Source of the DNA: Mrakia gelida
Taxonomy: Eukaryota > Basidiomycota > Tremellomycetes > Cystofilobasidiales > Mrakiaceae
Assembly: GCA_024345305.1 (NCBI GenBank)
Contig: BRON01000005.1
Coordinates: 2,005,802 to 2,069,801, forward strand
Direction: 5' to 3'
Length of the DNA stretch: 64,000 nt
Shown: positions 27,578 through 40,161 of the stretch, piece after piece
Layout: the number at the start of each line of letters is the position of its first letter
How positions within the stretch are numbered: the first letter of the stretch is position 1
Translations under genes and position numbers: made by a program
The notes under the pieces: generated by a model
What the model saw: the letters and a program-made list of their open reading frames with translations, nothing else
Told to the model about the DNA's origin: nothing
Databases searched by the model: none

Positions 27578-28560
27578 GGCGTTCCTACGTCTCTTTCGGC
27601 TCTTCTTCGTGCTTCTTCGTTTCGTCCGTCGTGAGTCCACCTCCTTGTCTTCTCCTTTCGCTTCCTTTCCTTCGATAGACTCGTTCTTCCATCGCCTTTC
27701 ACAAAATCAACTGACCTGTGCCTCTCTCTTCTCATCGGTAATGTCACCCAGTCCCCCTCCCTACCCTTCTTCTCGCCTTTTCCCTCCCCGCGTCGCGTCG
27801 CCCAAATTACCTTCTGGCCGCCCATCGTCCCTCCCGCTCTTTCCCATTCGCAACAACTCCACCCTTCCACGTTCCGAACATGCACCTCCAACTCTCTACG
27901 AAGGGCTCAGCGGCGACGACCAGACGAATGGAGCTTCGGATCGTTCGTCGATCATTCTCCCTTTCGCTCTGCGTCGCCCAACCTCGTTCAACCCGCTTTA
28001 CCACTCCCTCTCCTATCCATGCACAATGTTCTTCCTCTCCCCTTCTCTTGCCGCGCTGGCAACACTTTGTTTCTCGTTTCACTCGTTCGTTTCAGTTTCA
28101 GTTTTCGTCGCCGTCGCGTCGCTTTGACCTCTTTTAGTTTACTTTGCTCTCTCTCTCGTTAGTCATGATCATCATGCATTTTCACTCTCTATCGTTGGTT
28201 GGGTGGGTGCGCTGGGAGGAAGAGAGGAGAGTGGTAGTAATCGTCGTCTCATCGCGCAAGGAAGCGAAAACAGAAAACCCGGAGGGGAGGGGAGCGGAGA
28301 GTTGGATTCGAACAACCATTGTTGCTCGCGTTGAGATGTTGGCAAGTGTGGATACCTTGACTTTCGCGGTCGGCTGAAAGAGTCTTGCAGTGTGTTCGAA
28401 AAGGAACAAGTGACGAGAAGAAACGCGTTGAGGTTGATCTGAGAAGGCGACCTTCTCATCGCAATTCCGCAACAGAAATGATAGATCTCCTCCAAAAATC
28501 CGAGAGGATTGATGTGTAGGTATTGAGAGCGACAGCAAAATCGTCAGTTCTCCGAGAACA
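27578..28560. other. Intergenic region, nothing firm
   Basis: A Ser/Pro-rich frame covers about 27720-28127 without recognisable content. Otherwise the DNA looks like 3' UTR of A2 followed by mixed-composition sequence. A T-arm-like string near 28305 was tested as a tRNA and rejected. Confidence 0.3.
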
Positions 28561-28599
28561 AAACGAAGAAGCGAAAGATTGAATCAGAAGGCGTCGACT

Positions 28600-30815
28600 T
28601 TCAGAAAAGTTCCGATTGCCTCCTTCTCTCCAGACCCAGTGAAGGTGTATCTGAGTTGCGAAACTATGATTCATTCGGCGGGTCAGGAGTACAAGGAAGT
28701 GATCGGAAGAATCTCAGAGATGAGACTCATGAGAGGATACAAAGAGGAGCGGTCGAGCCCAGACGCGTCGTCTTCTCCGTTCGAAGAGACCTAACCTCCT
28801 TCGGTCCCATCCTTCACCCGATCATGGATGACTATTGATTTCTCATGAGCGGGTTGAATACGGGTGAGAAAAGTGGGAAGTCTCCGAAAGACGAAAGAAA
28901 GAGAGGAAGAAAGCGAACGGCGACGCGTTTCGTTTGCATCAGATCCGACCACTGCACTGACCAAGCCTACTCAAATAACGATAGGGCGACAGGCCGATCT
29001 CGTGCGTATGGAGTAAGTTGCATCAGAGAGCAGTCGGAAGTGAATCCTCGAGGGAAAGAACGTTAAAGCGAAAAGCGAACAAACGATGACAACTGACGAG
29101 GTGCGACAAAACAGATCCGACCTCCCTGCCATCGCCATCTCAGCTGCGCTCACGAGATCGAAGACATTGTTCGCAGCTGAGCGAGACGGTCAGAGGTCGG
29201 AAATGACCTTGTCAACAAATGCGAGACGATAACGGACAAGGACGAAAGGAAGTCGCGTTCCTCGAACGAGATTCGACCCTTTCCTCAATCAACCAGACCT
29301 CATCACCAGTCCACCGAAGTCAGGTGGGGAGAAAGACAGGTAGGTCGAAAAGGGGCGGGTCGGACCTCGCTCGAGGGGCGCAAAAAGGAAAGGAAAGAGA
29401 GGAGAGTCAAGAGCGGCGACACGCTGCGATGTTTTGAGAGATATCCGACCTCCGTTCACTACCTCGTCACACGTTGGCGAGCGGATCGAAGAACGGGTCA
29501 GGAGGTAGCAGTAGAGGTCGGAAGTCTCCCGAAGCGAGAAGAAGGATTGATGAACGAGACGCGTCTCTCTCGTCCGAACAAGATTCGACCCGTGCGACCC
29601 CTTCTATCACCCGATGAACGAGTCACTTCTTAGAAGGATGTCGTGCGATGGGAGGAAGCCTGAGAGGGGAGGTTCGAGATCGCTTGAAGGGAGTCGAAAA
29701 AATCAGACGAAACGGATGAAAGACGAAAAAAAGAGTGACGACGCGACACGAAAAAGATCCGACCTCGCTACTTCTCATTCTGTACCTGATGGTCAGCGCG
29801 ATGTGATGAGCAACAAGTACGAAAGCGAGAGGAGAGGTCGGAAACCCCTCGAAGCGAAAGGGGAGGGGGGGGTGGGGGGGGTGGCTCCGAAACCCGCTAA
29901 GCTCTCTGGAAAACGAGTGAGGAGGTGGAAGGCAAGGTCGGAACTCCAAACAACGTCGCAGATGAAGCAAATCCGAGAGAAGAAGCCGCGTCGCCTCGTC
30001 CGAACGAGATCCGACCTTACCAAACACTCTCAATACCCGGTAGAACTAACCGCTCGGATCAGACCCAATCGCTTGATAACGGGTGAGCAAGTGTGGCTGC
30101 AGAGGTCGGGAATTATCCGCTTCAACGGGAACGAAAAAAGAGAGAAGATAGAAGAGCGAAGCGAAACGAAGAGGGAAAAGACGCGCCGCTCTTGGGAGAG
30201 AGACCCGACCGTTCTGCTCCACACACCTGATGTCCAGAAGCCCGCCTCCTCACGAAGAGGGGCTCCTGGGGAGAACAGGTGTCGGAGGAAGCGAAAGAAG
30301 GTCGGGAATGAATCGTCCGTTCGAGAGCGACGACGCGCGTCGAGCTCGAGTTCGACTCTCTGGAGGAGGGGGAGTCTTCCTGAATGCTCCCTCGCTGTCT
30401 AGAATACCCGACCCCATCGTCCAGAACACCACCCGAGCATGGACTCCTTGGTTCCGACGGGGAAAGCGAGGTGCAAGAAACGGGTGGGCGTGTGGAGCGA
30501 GAGGGTCGGGAGGGTTGAGACGAGGAGAAGAGATGGGGAGAAGGGACAGGAAGAGGCTGGAAAGAAAGAGGTGGGTGGAGTGAGAGATAGGAGAGATAAG
30601 GAAATAGAAAGAGAAAAGGGAGAGATGACAAGAAAGAAGGGAGAGATGAGGGAACGAACGAGCTCGCGAGGCCCACGCTCCAACCTTTCCCCATCGCGAA
30701 GGATCCGACCGACCGTCGATGCACGCGCCACTTCAAGCGTGTAAGTCAATCCCCTTTTACGGGAAGTAACGTACACACGAGAGGTACGGCGAGGAAGGAA
30801 AGAAGGTCGGAAGCG
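28600..30815. repeat. Array of about ten diverged units bounded by TCCGACC / GGTCGGA inverted motifs
   Basis: Units open with a GATCCGACC-like string (about 28942, 29112, 29269, 29443, 29583, 29757, 30008, 30204, 30408, 30702) and close 70-105 bases later with an AGGTCGGAA-like string (about 29034, 29194, 29341, 29517, 29837, 29937, 30103, 30299, 30507, 30806). Between them several units share a central GAANAACGGGTGAG-like string; after the closing motif comes a purine-rich spacer often with CGAAGCGA. Spacing is mostly 140-205 bases. The opening and closing strings could pair as a stem. No coding frame, tRNA or clear box C/D pattern runs consistently through the units. Function unknown. Confidence 0.5.
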
Positions 30816-31719
30816 TCGTGATGAGGAAGGGAGGTGTGGAGTGGAGCGGAAGAAGAGGTGGAGCAAGGCTGGGAAAGAGATAGAGACGATGATGCGGAGA
30901 AAAAAAAGGGACGAAAGAAAGGGGAGTAATGAAAGAGAAGGCAGCATAGCTCCGTTGAAGAGCGTGGAGGGACGTCCGGAGGGGGATGGACGGGGCAAGG
31001 GAAGAGAGGAAGGAAAGGGACGTCGGTTGAGCTGCACTCCGTCCCACCCTTCTTCCTCTACCGGCACCCATTCCATCCGAGTCTCGAGCATCCCTCCAGA
31101 ATGAGCCATAGGAAGAGAGAGGGCGAGAAGGTAGGGAGTGTCGTTCTATGGACGAATGGACGAGGAGGGAGACGAAGGGGGAGGGAGGGAGTTGAGCTCA
31201 AGCTCGTTCGAGTCGTCTCCCCTTCCCCTCAGCCGCTTCCGTCTCAGGCTGTTCGAACATAAAGTTGAAGGGAGCCTACGTCTACTGAGCATACACATCC
31301 TCCAATGCTGCTCGGAGGAAGACCAGTCGAGGGGAAGGGCGAGAGAGAACGAAGCAAAGGAGAGAAGGGAGGGAGATGATGATCGTTTGGAGCTCAAAGA
31401 GAAGGGAGGTCCTTCGTTGAGCCTGTCTCGCCCCCCTTTTTTCTGGCGAGAACAAATTTTCAGAAACTCGCTCATTCCCACCCCCTCTCTGAACAACCAT
31501 CTATACTTCTCTCTACCACCGAATTTTCCATCTTTCGACGTCACCAGATTTTGAATCTCCGCTCGCAGAGACTTTCGCTCTCGAGCTCCCTTCTCTCCTC
31601 TCCTCTTCTCTTCTTCAACGCCAACAAACCCTTTGGAAGGACACCCTCTCGTTCACCTACCCCTCTACACCCACCCTGCCCCTACCCCCACCAGCTCCCA
31701 AGGACTCGTCTCATTCGCC
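30816..31719. other. Intergenic region upstream of TMA46
   Basis: Purine-rich to about 31400, then pyrimidine-rich up to the TMA46 ATG. It is presumably promoter and leader. No gene was recognised. Confidence 0.35.
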
Positions 31720-34477
31720 ATGCCTCCCAAGCAAGGAAAGGCCCAGAAGGCTCCTACCGTCGACAAGGTGAGCTCTCCCTCCGTCTTCGTCCCTTCTCCT
31801 CGTTCTTCCTCCTTCGTTCGTTCGAGCTGACTCTCCTTCATATACTTGTCATCAACTCGTTAACAGACTTTCGGAATGAAGAACGTTAGTCTCTCCCTTT
31901 CCTTACACCTCTTCGACTCGACGGTTCCCCTTCTCTTCTCCCGAGCTGACCATCTTTCCTTCTCTTCGTCCCCTCCTCTCCTTCGTCCTCGCCCTTACCC
32001 CTCCTCTCATCAATCATCAACCCTAACCCTTAACACCTTCCTAATGATCGCTCGACCCGCCCCTTCCTCAGAAAAACAAATCCGCCAAGGTCCAGAACAC
32101 GGTCGCTCAGATGAAGGAAGCCGCTTCGAGGAAGGGAAAGGCTCCAGAGGATGTGAGTCGACTCGTTCTCTCTTTCGATTCGTTTCGAGGGTTGGTTGGG
32201 AGGTGTTGAGGGTCCAAGGGAGCTACCTTGGGTGGTTTCTCCCTCGCTGGTGGGAGAGGAGTGGGGAAGGGGAAGCGAGCGAAGGCAAGGGAAGGAAGAG
32301 TTGAGCTCGAGGGAAGGAAGGAGAGGGGACAGGGAGCTGACGAAGAGAGCTGCTCTTCATCAAGGGATGGGAAGAGGGAGGCGAACGAGATCTGCATAGT
32401 AGAGGAAGGGCTACGAATACTCGGAGGTGGCGCTACTATACTCTTGGCGGTCGAGGAGGCACGGAAGAGCTCGTCGAGTTCAGTCTCGCGAGCTCGTTCC
32501 CTTTTCTCGACTCGACTCGACTCCCTTCCATCGACTCTCCTCGACCTCGCCCTGCTCGCTCGAATCCCTACTACACACGCTCTCACCCCATCCCCAACAA
32601 ACACCACCTCATTCTCCTCGTTCCCATCTCCCTCCCCAAACCCTCACTGACTCCTTCGCCTTCCTCCTCCCTCCCCTCCCTCCCCCAGCTCCGCAAAGAA
32701 GAACAACGAGCACTCGAGAAGAAAGCTCGAGAGGACATCATCAAGCTTCAGAAGGCCGAGGCCGCTCTCAACAAGCCTCTTCAGGCTCAGAAGGTCGCGT
32801 TCGGAGTGGGTGAGTGTCAGCGAGCGACGAGAGGGGAGCGCGAGACGAGTACGAGAGAGCTGACTCGCGTCGACGCTGTTCGTTCGTTCGTTCGTTCGTT
32901 TCGACAGACCCCAAGACCGTTCTCTGCCAGTACTACAAGGCTGGATTCTGTGAGAAGGCTCAGAAGGTGGGCATCATTCGCGTCTCCTCTCCTCCCTTTC
33001 GTTCTTGTCCTCGTTCTCGTTCTCTTCGTCGCGCGTCTCTCGAGAGCTCACCTTCCTTTCCACTCTCACCCCTCGTTCGCAGTGCAAATTCTCCCACGAC
33101 AAAGACGTCGGTCGACGAGTAGAGAAGCGAAACCTGTACGCCGACGACCGAGGAGGAGCCGCCAACCCTGGAGCCGTCGATCCCAACGACAAGACCAAGG
33201 ATACCATGGACACCTGGGACGACGAGAAGCTCGCGAAAGTCGTGCTTTCCAAGTATGGAAACCCGAAGACTACGACTGATGTGAGTGGGCGTGTGAGCGA
33301 AGCGGGTTTTGGCGAGATCGGGAGGGAGGGTGGGGAAGGGAGGGAAGGGGAGGGTGAGGAAGATGGGAGGGAGAGACGAGACCAGAGAGCTGACCCTTCG
33401 TGTGTTTCGCGTCGTTGCTCGTTCAGATCGTCTGCAAGCACTTCATCGAGGCTGTCGAGAAGGGATCGTATGGATGGTTCTGGGTTTGGTGAGTCTTCTG
33501 ACCTCGTTCCGTCGTCCTCGTCGAACTTCGAGCTAACCCTTTCCCTCCTTCCCTCCTCAGCCCCAACGGAGACGAGTGCTTCTACCGGTTCGTCTCTTTC
33601 GTCTCATTTCAACCCACTCTGAGCTTCGTTTCGGGTGATGCGAGCGGCTCCGGCGAACGAAAGCTGACCTTCCCACCCTCCTTCCGACTCGCAGACACGC
33701 GCTTCCTCCAGGCTTCGTTCTCAACTCGGAGAAGAAGAAGAAAGAGGCTGCCGCCAAGGCCCAGGTCATCACGTTGGAGGAGTTCTTGGAAAGCGAGGTG
33801 AGTCCCCCCCATCCCATCCCTTTCCTTCGTTTCGTTTCGTTTCGTTTCGTTTCGCTCGCGATGAGACGCGTCCGAGAACTGACAACCCCCTTCCTCCCCC
33901 TTCCCTTCCCCTTCGCTCCCCCCTCTCTCCACCCCCATCCTCGTTTTCTCTCAGCGACACAAACTCGGAAAGAATCTCACCCCGGTCACGGAGGAGTCGT
34001 TCGCCATCTGGAAGAAGACGAGAGTCGACAAGAAGACGGCCGAGGAGGAGGTGCAGAACAAGCTCAAGGGGGCGGCCGCTCAGGGTGGAAAGTTGACGGG
34101 TATGAGTGGAAGGGATCTGGTGAGTCGCACCTTCGTTTCTCTTCTCGAACGCGAAACTGACCCCTTCCCTCCCTCCCTCCCATCCTCTTCCCAAACAGTT
34201 CACCTTCAACCCCGACTGGTTCAAGGACGAGGACGGCGAGGACAACGCCGAGGACGAGGTCGATCTCGACCAGTACGAGCGACACTCCGAGAACGGTGGA
34301 CCCGAGGGGAACCACGAGGATCAAGAGGAGGAGGAGGAGGACGAGACCGAGGAGGCGGAGATGGAGGAGGAGAACGAGGGAGCCGACGTCGAGGAGAAGC
34401 TGAAGGACTTGACCCTGAGTGGCAAGGCGGATGGGGAAGAGGATGGTGGGAAGATGAAGGATGTTGTGGAGGGTTAA
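31720..34477 (+). CDS. TMA46: Translation machinery-associated CCCH protein (TMA46 / ZC3H15, DFRP1 family)
   Basis: Starts [16 protein letters not shown], then an 18-base exon (31867-31884, TFGMKN) and [18 protein letters not shown], the hallmark N-terminus of this family. A CCCH finger follows ([19 protein letters not shown]) and a second one (CKHFIEA...[13 protein letters not shown]). The C-terminus is highly acidic. Exons include 32072-32152, 32689-32809, 32908-32966, 33083-33280, 33427-33488, 33561-33587, 33696-33797, 33955-34119 and 34199-34477. Known role: cytoplasmic, ribosome-associated partner that stabilises the DRG/Rbg1 GTPase. Two introns hold short simple repeats, (CGTT)n near 32881-32901 and (TTCGT)n near 33827-33853. 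Confidence 0.93.
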
Positions 34478-34792
34478 GCTGTCTTGATAGCTCGTTTCGT
34501 TTGATCTCTCTCGTTCGCTCGTCGTCGTTGTTCTCGTTCTTCACTTTCTCTTGCATTTCTCTCTTCCTTTGCCTCGCTTTCTCTACGATCTTGCTTGTCC
34601 GTGCTACGCTACCTTGCTCTTGCCTCGTGCCACCCTTCCTTGCCTCCCTCACGAAGCGAAAGCGAAAACTAAAAGCAAGATGAACAAAGACTTCGCGTCT
34701 CGCTCTGTCTTGCCCTCTCGCCCCTTCTTGCGTCGCGTCCGAGTTCTAGAGAGCGTGTGATGTATAAAGACTCCACCAACCCAATTCTAGCA
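34478..34792. other. Convergent 3' intergenic region
   Basis: This 315-base stretch separates the 3' ends of TMA46 and the amidase gene. It is pyrimidine-rich on the plus strand and presumably carries both terminators. No gene was seen. Confidence 0.35.
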
Positions 34793-37700
34793 CTAAGGCG
34801 TCCCCTTGACCAACCTGATCCTCCTACTTCCCTCGCTGCTCTCCCCACTCCCTCCCACGACCCTTCCAACAAACTCGCCCCGCTGGATCCTCGCGATCGT
34901 AGCAGCTCCTCCGAGAGAGGTCTTCCACCAATCGGTGGCGAGAGGTCCGAGCCAGTAGAGGGAGCCGGATTGGGAATCGGAGGTGATGTTGACGCCCGAG
35001 GAGGAGATGGAGCGGGAGTAGGAGGCGAGGGAGGTCTGCGAGGGGAGGGAACGAAGGGAGGAGGGGAGGTGAGGTTAGAGGACGCGAATGCACCGAGAAG
35101 AGGCGTGGGAGCGAGGTGAGACGATGGACTCACGTCTACGTAGTCGAGCTTGTTAACAGACGAAGCACCGAATCCAGTGACGAGTCCAGTGGAGAGGTAC
35201 TGAAGCGACGCTCCAGCGTTCTGACTCGATTTGATCGTTGAGCCTGAGCCGATTCCAGCGAGACCTGATCCGAATTCGGTTCGATCGTAGGCATGGTTGA
35301 CGGTGGTAGCGTAGATGGTGTCGCCGGCGTCGTTCTCGGTTCCGATGTAGGAGAGGGAGAGAGCTGGAAGGAAGGGACGACGAGAGGGAGGGGAGAGACG
35401 TGTCGAGAAGAGGAGGTCAGCGCGAGCGAGGAACGAAGCGCGAAAGGAAGAGCTAGTATCGGAGGAGCGTGAGGGCTTACGGAAGCTGTAGGTGTCGGAG
35501 AGAACGGGAAGGAGGTTGTGGGTCGAGGACTGAGAGCCCGTCGTGAGTTGGGAGACCGTCTGTTGAAACGAGGAGGCAACAAAATCAGTAGAGTATTCGA
35601 TCGCTTGACGAGGGATTCAAGCCAACGGGAGAGATTCATGAGAACTTACCTGTCCAGCAGCGTTGTTGAAGTAGGTCTGTAGCGAGGACAAGGAAGAGAG
35701 GGGGAGGAAATGGTCAGCTCGTCGCGTCGGGCCTTCCTGCTCGCACCCACTCAAATCGAAAGAGATCTGAAGATTGAACTCACCTGAGTGTTCTCATACC
35801 CCAACTGCTGCTTCCAAACCACCGTTGTCGACTTCCCATCACCAGTCTTGACCGTTCCCGAGGTCGTCAACTCTCTCGTCGCCTTAACCGTCACGTTCAC
35901 AGCCGTCCCATCCGGAGAGACAGTTCCAGAGATGGTAGGGTCGATGAAGGGAGTAAGAGGAAGAGAGGTGAGTTTGCCGGTGGTGGGGAGTTTGGAGGAA
36001 GACAGAATGATTTGGACTGAGAAGGAGGGAGGGAAGGGGACGACGCGACGAGTTCTCGTCAGCGACGAGCTCAAAGGGGCGAGCGAACGAAAACACACAG
36101 AGAGACGAAGAAGACCGAACTCACTGTTCCCTCCCAAGAACCAGTTCGAAAAAGTCGAATGACCAGCTCCCATCCCAGCGACGGAGAGCCCAAAGACGTG
36201 AGGCAAGCCGTCGGAGAGAAGACCGAGGAAAGGAGAGACGTCGATGGTGTAGGTGGGTTGAACGAAGGATCCGTAGGCTGAGATAGGTCGCCACATGAGA
36301 GGGTCTGGTGCAAAAGACGGTGGAGAGCTGAGTGAGAAATGCGTCTAGGGGAGAAGAAAGAGGGGAAAGGGCGAGGAGGAGGGACGCACTGATTCCTCCG
36401 GTGAAGATGACGGCTAGAACGAAAGGGAGAACGCGAGAGTCAGCCTCGCGAGGACGATGGTGTAGACGTAGAAGAGGAAGTGCACGAACGGTAAGGCCAG
36501 ACGACTCCAGCGAGGATACCTGTTTGAGAGAAGATCGAAGGATGTGGTCAGGCGAGAATCGACGAACTCGAATGGCTGGGTCAAAGACGTCGCACTCACC
36601 ATCAATTCGAAGCTGAACCTCTCTGAAAGGACCTGTACCGGACGCAGACCCAGCGGGAACCTTGTCGAGATATCTGCGTGCGAGAAAGAAAGAAGCAGGA
36701 AGAGGTCAGCTTCGCGTTCTCGAATCGACGCGACTTCGACTCGACGACGTCTCTCGACTCTTCCTTTCCCGCAACGATTCGTCAAACTCACTCGTCAGCG
36801 ATGTTCCAGTACCTGTTACAACCCAAAAGCCAACTTTAAGTCAGCATGCGTCTCTCCATCCTCAGCCTCACTCTTCCTGCCTCGACTCCCTCCCTCTCCG
36901 CGTCCAGCTCAAATGACTCACCAAAACTCCTCCGCCGCTCGCCGTGATCTCCACCCACGCACTAGCCGCGTTCCTCGGGAGGGTGACCGAGACGTTCTTC
37001 TCAGGAGGAGGGCTGAGAGGTTTGGGACCTGTGCTGGTGAAGTCGGTGAGCGGCAGGATGAGGTCGGCGACTTTGGGTTTGGGAGCGAGCAGGGTGGAAG
37101 GGTAGAAGGTCGCGGTGAGGGTGATTTCGAAGCCTGCGTCGACTCCCTGTGAGGTGTAGAAAGGAAGAGAGTGGTGGGTTAGTAGGGAAGGGGGGGACGA
37201 ACAGGGAGAAGGAGGGAGGGAGTGGGAGGGAGGGAGAAGAGTCGACACGTCGAGGGAGGACGGGTTGAGCTGCTTCAAGTTCGAGAGCGATCTGGAGCCA
37301 CTCACGTAGTTGAAGTCGATGACGTTGCCGAGGTTGAGAACGATCTCAGTTGGAGCAGCGAAGAGAGGGATGTACTTCGAGACGTCCTGACGAGAGCGAA
37401 AAGGAAGGACGAAAGTTAAGTCAGTTCGAACCTAGACCTCTCGACGCGACGAAAACGAAACGAGGGAGCCGAGAACTGACCTTGAACACACTCCAGACGA
37501 TCCCGTTGGTTCGAGTAGGCTCGGCAGTAGAGGTTCTCCAGACTGAAGCGAAGGTGAAGAGAACGAGAAGCAAAGAGATCAGCGATCGACGTGAGAACCA
37601 TGAGCTTGACGAAAGGTCGAGAAAGCGAGCTCACCTTCAATCCTCCAACGAAGACAGTTGAGAGTCGATCGTATTGAGTCTGACGCGACGAGAGGGTGAA

Positions 37701-38342
37701 ATAAAAGAGGTCAGCATGGCGCTCTTGTCGGAGGGAGAGAAGGGAAGACGGGCTCTCGCAACCATCGACACCGAGCTCGACGAGCGACGAGGGACGAGCA
37801 AGAAGAAACGAGACCGACGACTCACTCCTCTCGACGTTCCAGTGAAGTTCATAGTGACTCCGCTCCAGGATCCAGGAGTTCCGCACTTGGTGGGGGGCTG
37901 AAGAGCGTCCGAGGCGAAAGAAGAGGGGACGAGAGGAGGCAGGAAGGTGAGCTTCGCTCTCGCTCTCGTTTCGTCCCTCGTTCCCTCCGCATCCTCTCCC
38001 TCTCCCTCTCCCTCTCCCACCAACGAACCAAATACCAGGAGAGGGGAAACTCACAGTGAACTGAACAATACTCGGATCGTCGTACGTGGTAAAGTTGTTG
38101 ATGGTGATCAAAACGACGCAAGCCTTGGACTCTCCTCCTGCGAGCAGGTGAAGAGGAGGAGGTTGTTGGACCTGAAGGTTCCGGAGAGGAGCTCCTACGA
38201 CAGCACTGGCGCTGGCGGAGGGGGCCGCGGAAGCTTGACGACGGTGGTGGTGTCGAGTGGGAGGGGAGGCGGAGGTGGAGAGGGCAAGAGCGAGAAGAGT
38301 AAAGACCGTGGAGGAGAGATAAAGGAAGGCGGGGAGTCGCAT
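34793..38342 (-). CDS. Secreted peptide-N4-(N-acetyl-beta-glucosaminyl)asparagine amidase A (PNGase A) family protein
   Basis: ATG 38342 opens a signal peptide (MRLPAFLYLSSTVFTLLALA). Many short exons follow. Family landmarks in order: PPTKCGTPGSWSGVTMNFTG, QYDRLSTVFVGGL, VWRTSTAEPTRTNGIVWSVF, DVSKYIPLFAAPTEIVLNLG, VGVDAGFEITLTATFYP, RNAASAWVEITASG, PLMWRPISAYGSFVQPTYTI, FGLSVAGMGAGHSTFSNWFL and a C-terminal NHAYDRTEFGSGLAGIG. The last exon ends SGSLYWLGPLATDWWKTSLG before a stop at 34793-34795. Family activity: release of N-glycans from glycopeptides; the product is probably secreted or in the secretory pathway. Exon edges are approximate. No catalytic residue was assessed. Confidence 0.85.
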
Positions 38343-38928
38343 CGAGAGCGAGCGAGCGAGGCGACGAGGCTGAGAGGGGGAGGAAACATCTAACAGAGTC
38401 AGCTTTGAGGGAGAGACGAAGACGAGTACCTTTAACTCACGAATGGAATGAAGAGAAGAGGGAAGATGGGCGTTGTGAGAGAAGAGCGAGCGAGCGAACC
38501 AACGCGTGTGTCCGACGGCGGCTTCGATACGGACGGACAGAACCCACGCGTGGCTCAGATGCCCATGAGGAGACGAGATGCTTATCTCTGCAGGGGTAAA
38601 TAGCGAACGGGCCGTCGTTAGCTTCGTTTTGATGAGGTCGGAGGGACGATCCGGGGAAGGACGAGGGAAAAGGAACGCACGCGTCGAGTTTGAGGGAAGG
38701 AGAGTCGAGAGTTGAAGATCGAGCGACGAAAGAACAGACTCGATCGTTGACTGTGATTGAGGTGATGAGCAAAGAGTCAAGATAGAAGATCAGAAGCGGC
38801 ACATAATGAGAGAGGAGAGGGGAAAGGGTGGACAGCGAAAGGGAAAGAGCTCACCGAAAGAAGTGCGACTCGGACTCAAACGAGCTCGCTCAGCTCTTTG
38901 CCGATAACGAAGGAACGCAGTGACTCCT
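38343..38928. other. Intergenic region upstream of the amidase
   Basis: It lies between the amidase start and the end of the next minus-strand locus, and is presumably the amidase promoter. No gene or specific site was recognised. Confidence 0.3.
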
Positions 38929-39890
38929 ACAAGTCGCTGCTTCCTTCGTTTTCGAAAGCGGAGGGGCCGTTGGCGGAGAAGCGGGGTGAGCTCGACGTCG
39001 CGGTGTGAGGGCGTGAGGTCGACATCAGCTCTCCTTCCTTCCCTCTTGCCCCCGACTCGCATCCATCTCCGATCGAACGACACCTTAACCACCTGCGCAT
39101 CCAGCGATCCGTCGGCGACGTCCATATACCAGTGCGCAAGAGGCGGGCTGGCCGAGCTGAGCGTCGAGGAGGGAGAAGGAGTCCAAGGCGATGGATGGAA
39201 GGAGCGAGGTCGAGCTCAACGTCGAAGGCGAAAGAAGCAGGGAGCGAACGACGTCCATCCAAGGGAGACGCTCCTCACCATCGACACGAGGGTCATAGCG
39301 GGAGGGGTTCTTGACGATGTTGACGAGACCTGAAGAAGTATAGAACGAACGAATGAACGAAAGGTCAGCGTCCATCGTTTCGTTCGTTCAAGCTCGCTTC
39401 CACCTCCTTCCTTCCCCTCCCTCCCTCCCTTCCTCCCCCTCCCATCCCATCGACTCACCAACTTCCACCTCAGCATCTACATATGAGGGTCATTTCTACG
39501 AGCGACGAGATCGATTCCTGCTAGAACGAACGAACGAGCGATAGAAAGGGGGAACGAGTCGACGTCAGCTCGAGCTCAACACCTCCTCCCTTCCTTCCTT
39601 CCCATCCGTCCGACGAGCGAGAGAACGAACGAGCGGACGAGCTGTACATCCAGCAATCAGAGGCAAAACGTCGCCTGATGCGATTCACCTGACTGAGAGA
39701 GAGGGAGGGAAAGCAGCCTGGAACGATGAACGACCAGAGGGAAGCGAAGCGAAGGTGAGCTCGACGTTCGTTTCGTTCGACTCCTCCTTCCTCGTTTACT
39801 AACTCACCTTCTAAATCTATACACCGAGGGCCGACGCTGCCAAGACCGCCTCAGACCTCCGCGAAAAGTCCGACCACTGCGCGAGGTAGA
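38929..39890 (-). CDS. Unresolved multi-exon minus-strand locus
   Basis: Several exon-like pieces with splice signals are visible but I cannot join them from a start codon. In order: a piece reading YLAQWSDFSRRSEAVLAASA (about 39840-39890), one reading GIDLVARRNDPH (about 39485-39525), one reading GLVNIVKNPSRYDPRVDG after a CTTCAG acceptor near 39332, one reading LAHWYMDVADGSLDAQ (about 39100-39148), and a low-complexity end FSANGPSAFENEGSSDL with a stop near 38929. Branch-like CTGAC/CTTAC strings lie between pieces. It may be a small membrane or organelle protein; no family was recognised. Confidence 0.3.
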
Positions 39891-40161
39891 AGAAGAGAAC
39901 GGGAGGAGTGAAGGGGGAGGGAGGAGGGGAGCGAGGGGAGAAGATGGCCGTTTGAAGTGAAGTCGAGGTTTCGTTCCGTCGGGTTACGTGACCGCTACAA
40001 TTTGTACATATATCTCCTTCGCAGCAGAGAGGCACCTTTCAATGCTGAGAGGAGAGAGGAAAGACTTGCTTGATCGAGGTCTCAGGTCTCGGGGCAAGGG
40101 AGGGAGGCGTTGAGACGCGTCGCTGATCTCGAGACCACCTCCATCCTCTCCCCCCTACAGG

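Noticed and set aside
27498..28127. Long Ser/Pro-rich plus-strand frame after A2
   Set aside because: It overlaps the A2 last intron and 3' UTR, and has no recognisable domain or splice-supported start.
28285..28380. tRNA-like string (GGATTCGAAC in a T-arm-like context)
   Set aside because: The five-base T-stem does not pair and no matching acceptor arm was found at either expected distance on the minus strand.
29112..29310. Box C/D snoRNA cluster in the stem-unit array
   Set aside because: TGATGA and CTGA strings occur in single units on differing strands but not at consistent positions, and terminal stems around them are missing.
29623..30033. Minus-strand frames in the stem-unit array as a protein gene
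   Set aside because: The frames are Arg/Ser/Pro-rich in all readings, do not persist from unit to unit and lack a consistent exon pattern.
32018..32034. Interstitial telomere-like CCCTAACCCTTAAC in a TMA46 intron
   Set aside because: Only about two imperfect units inside a pyrimidine-rich intron; this is expected by chance.
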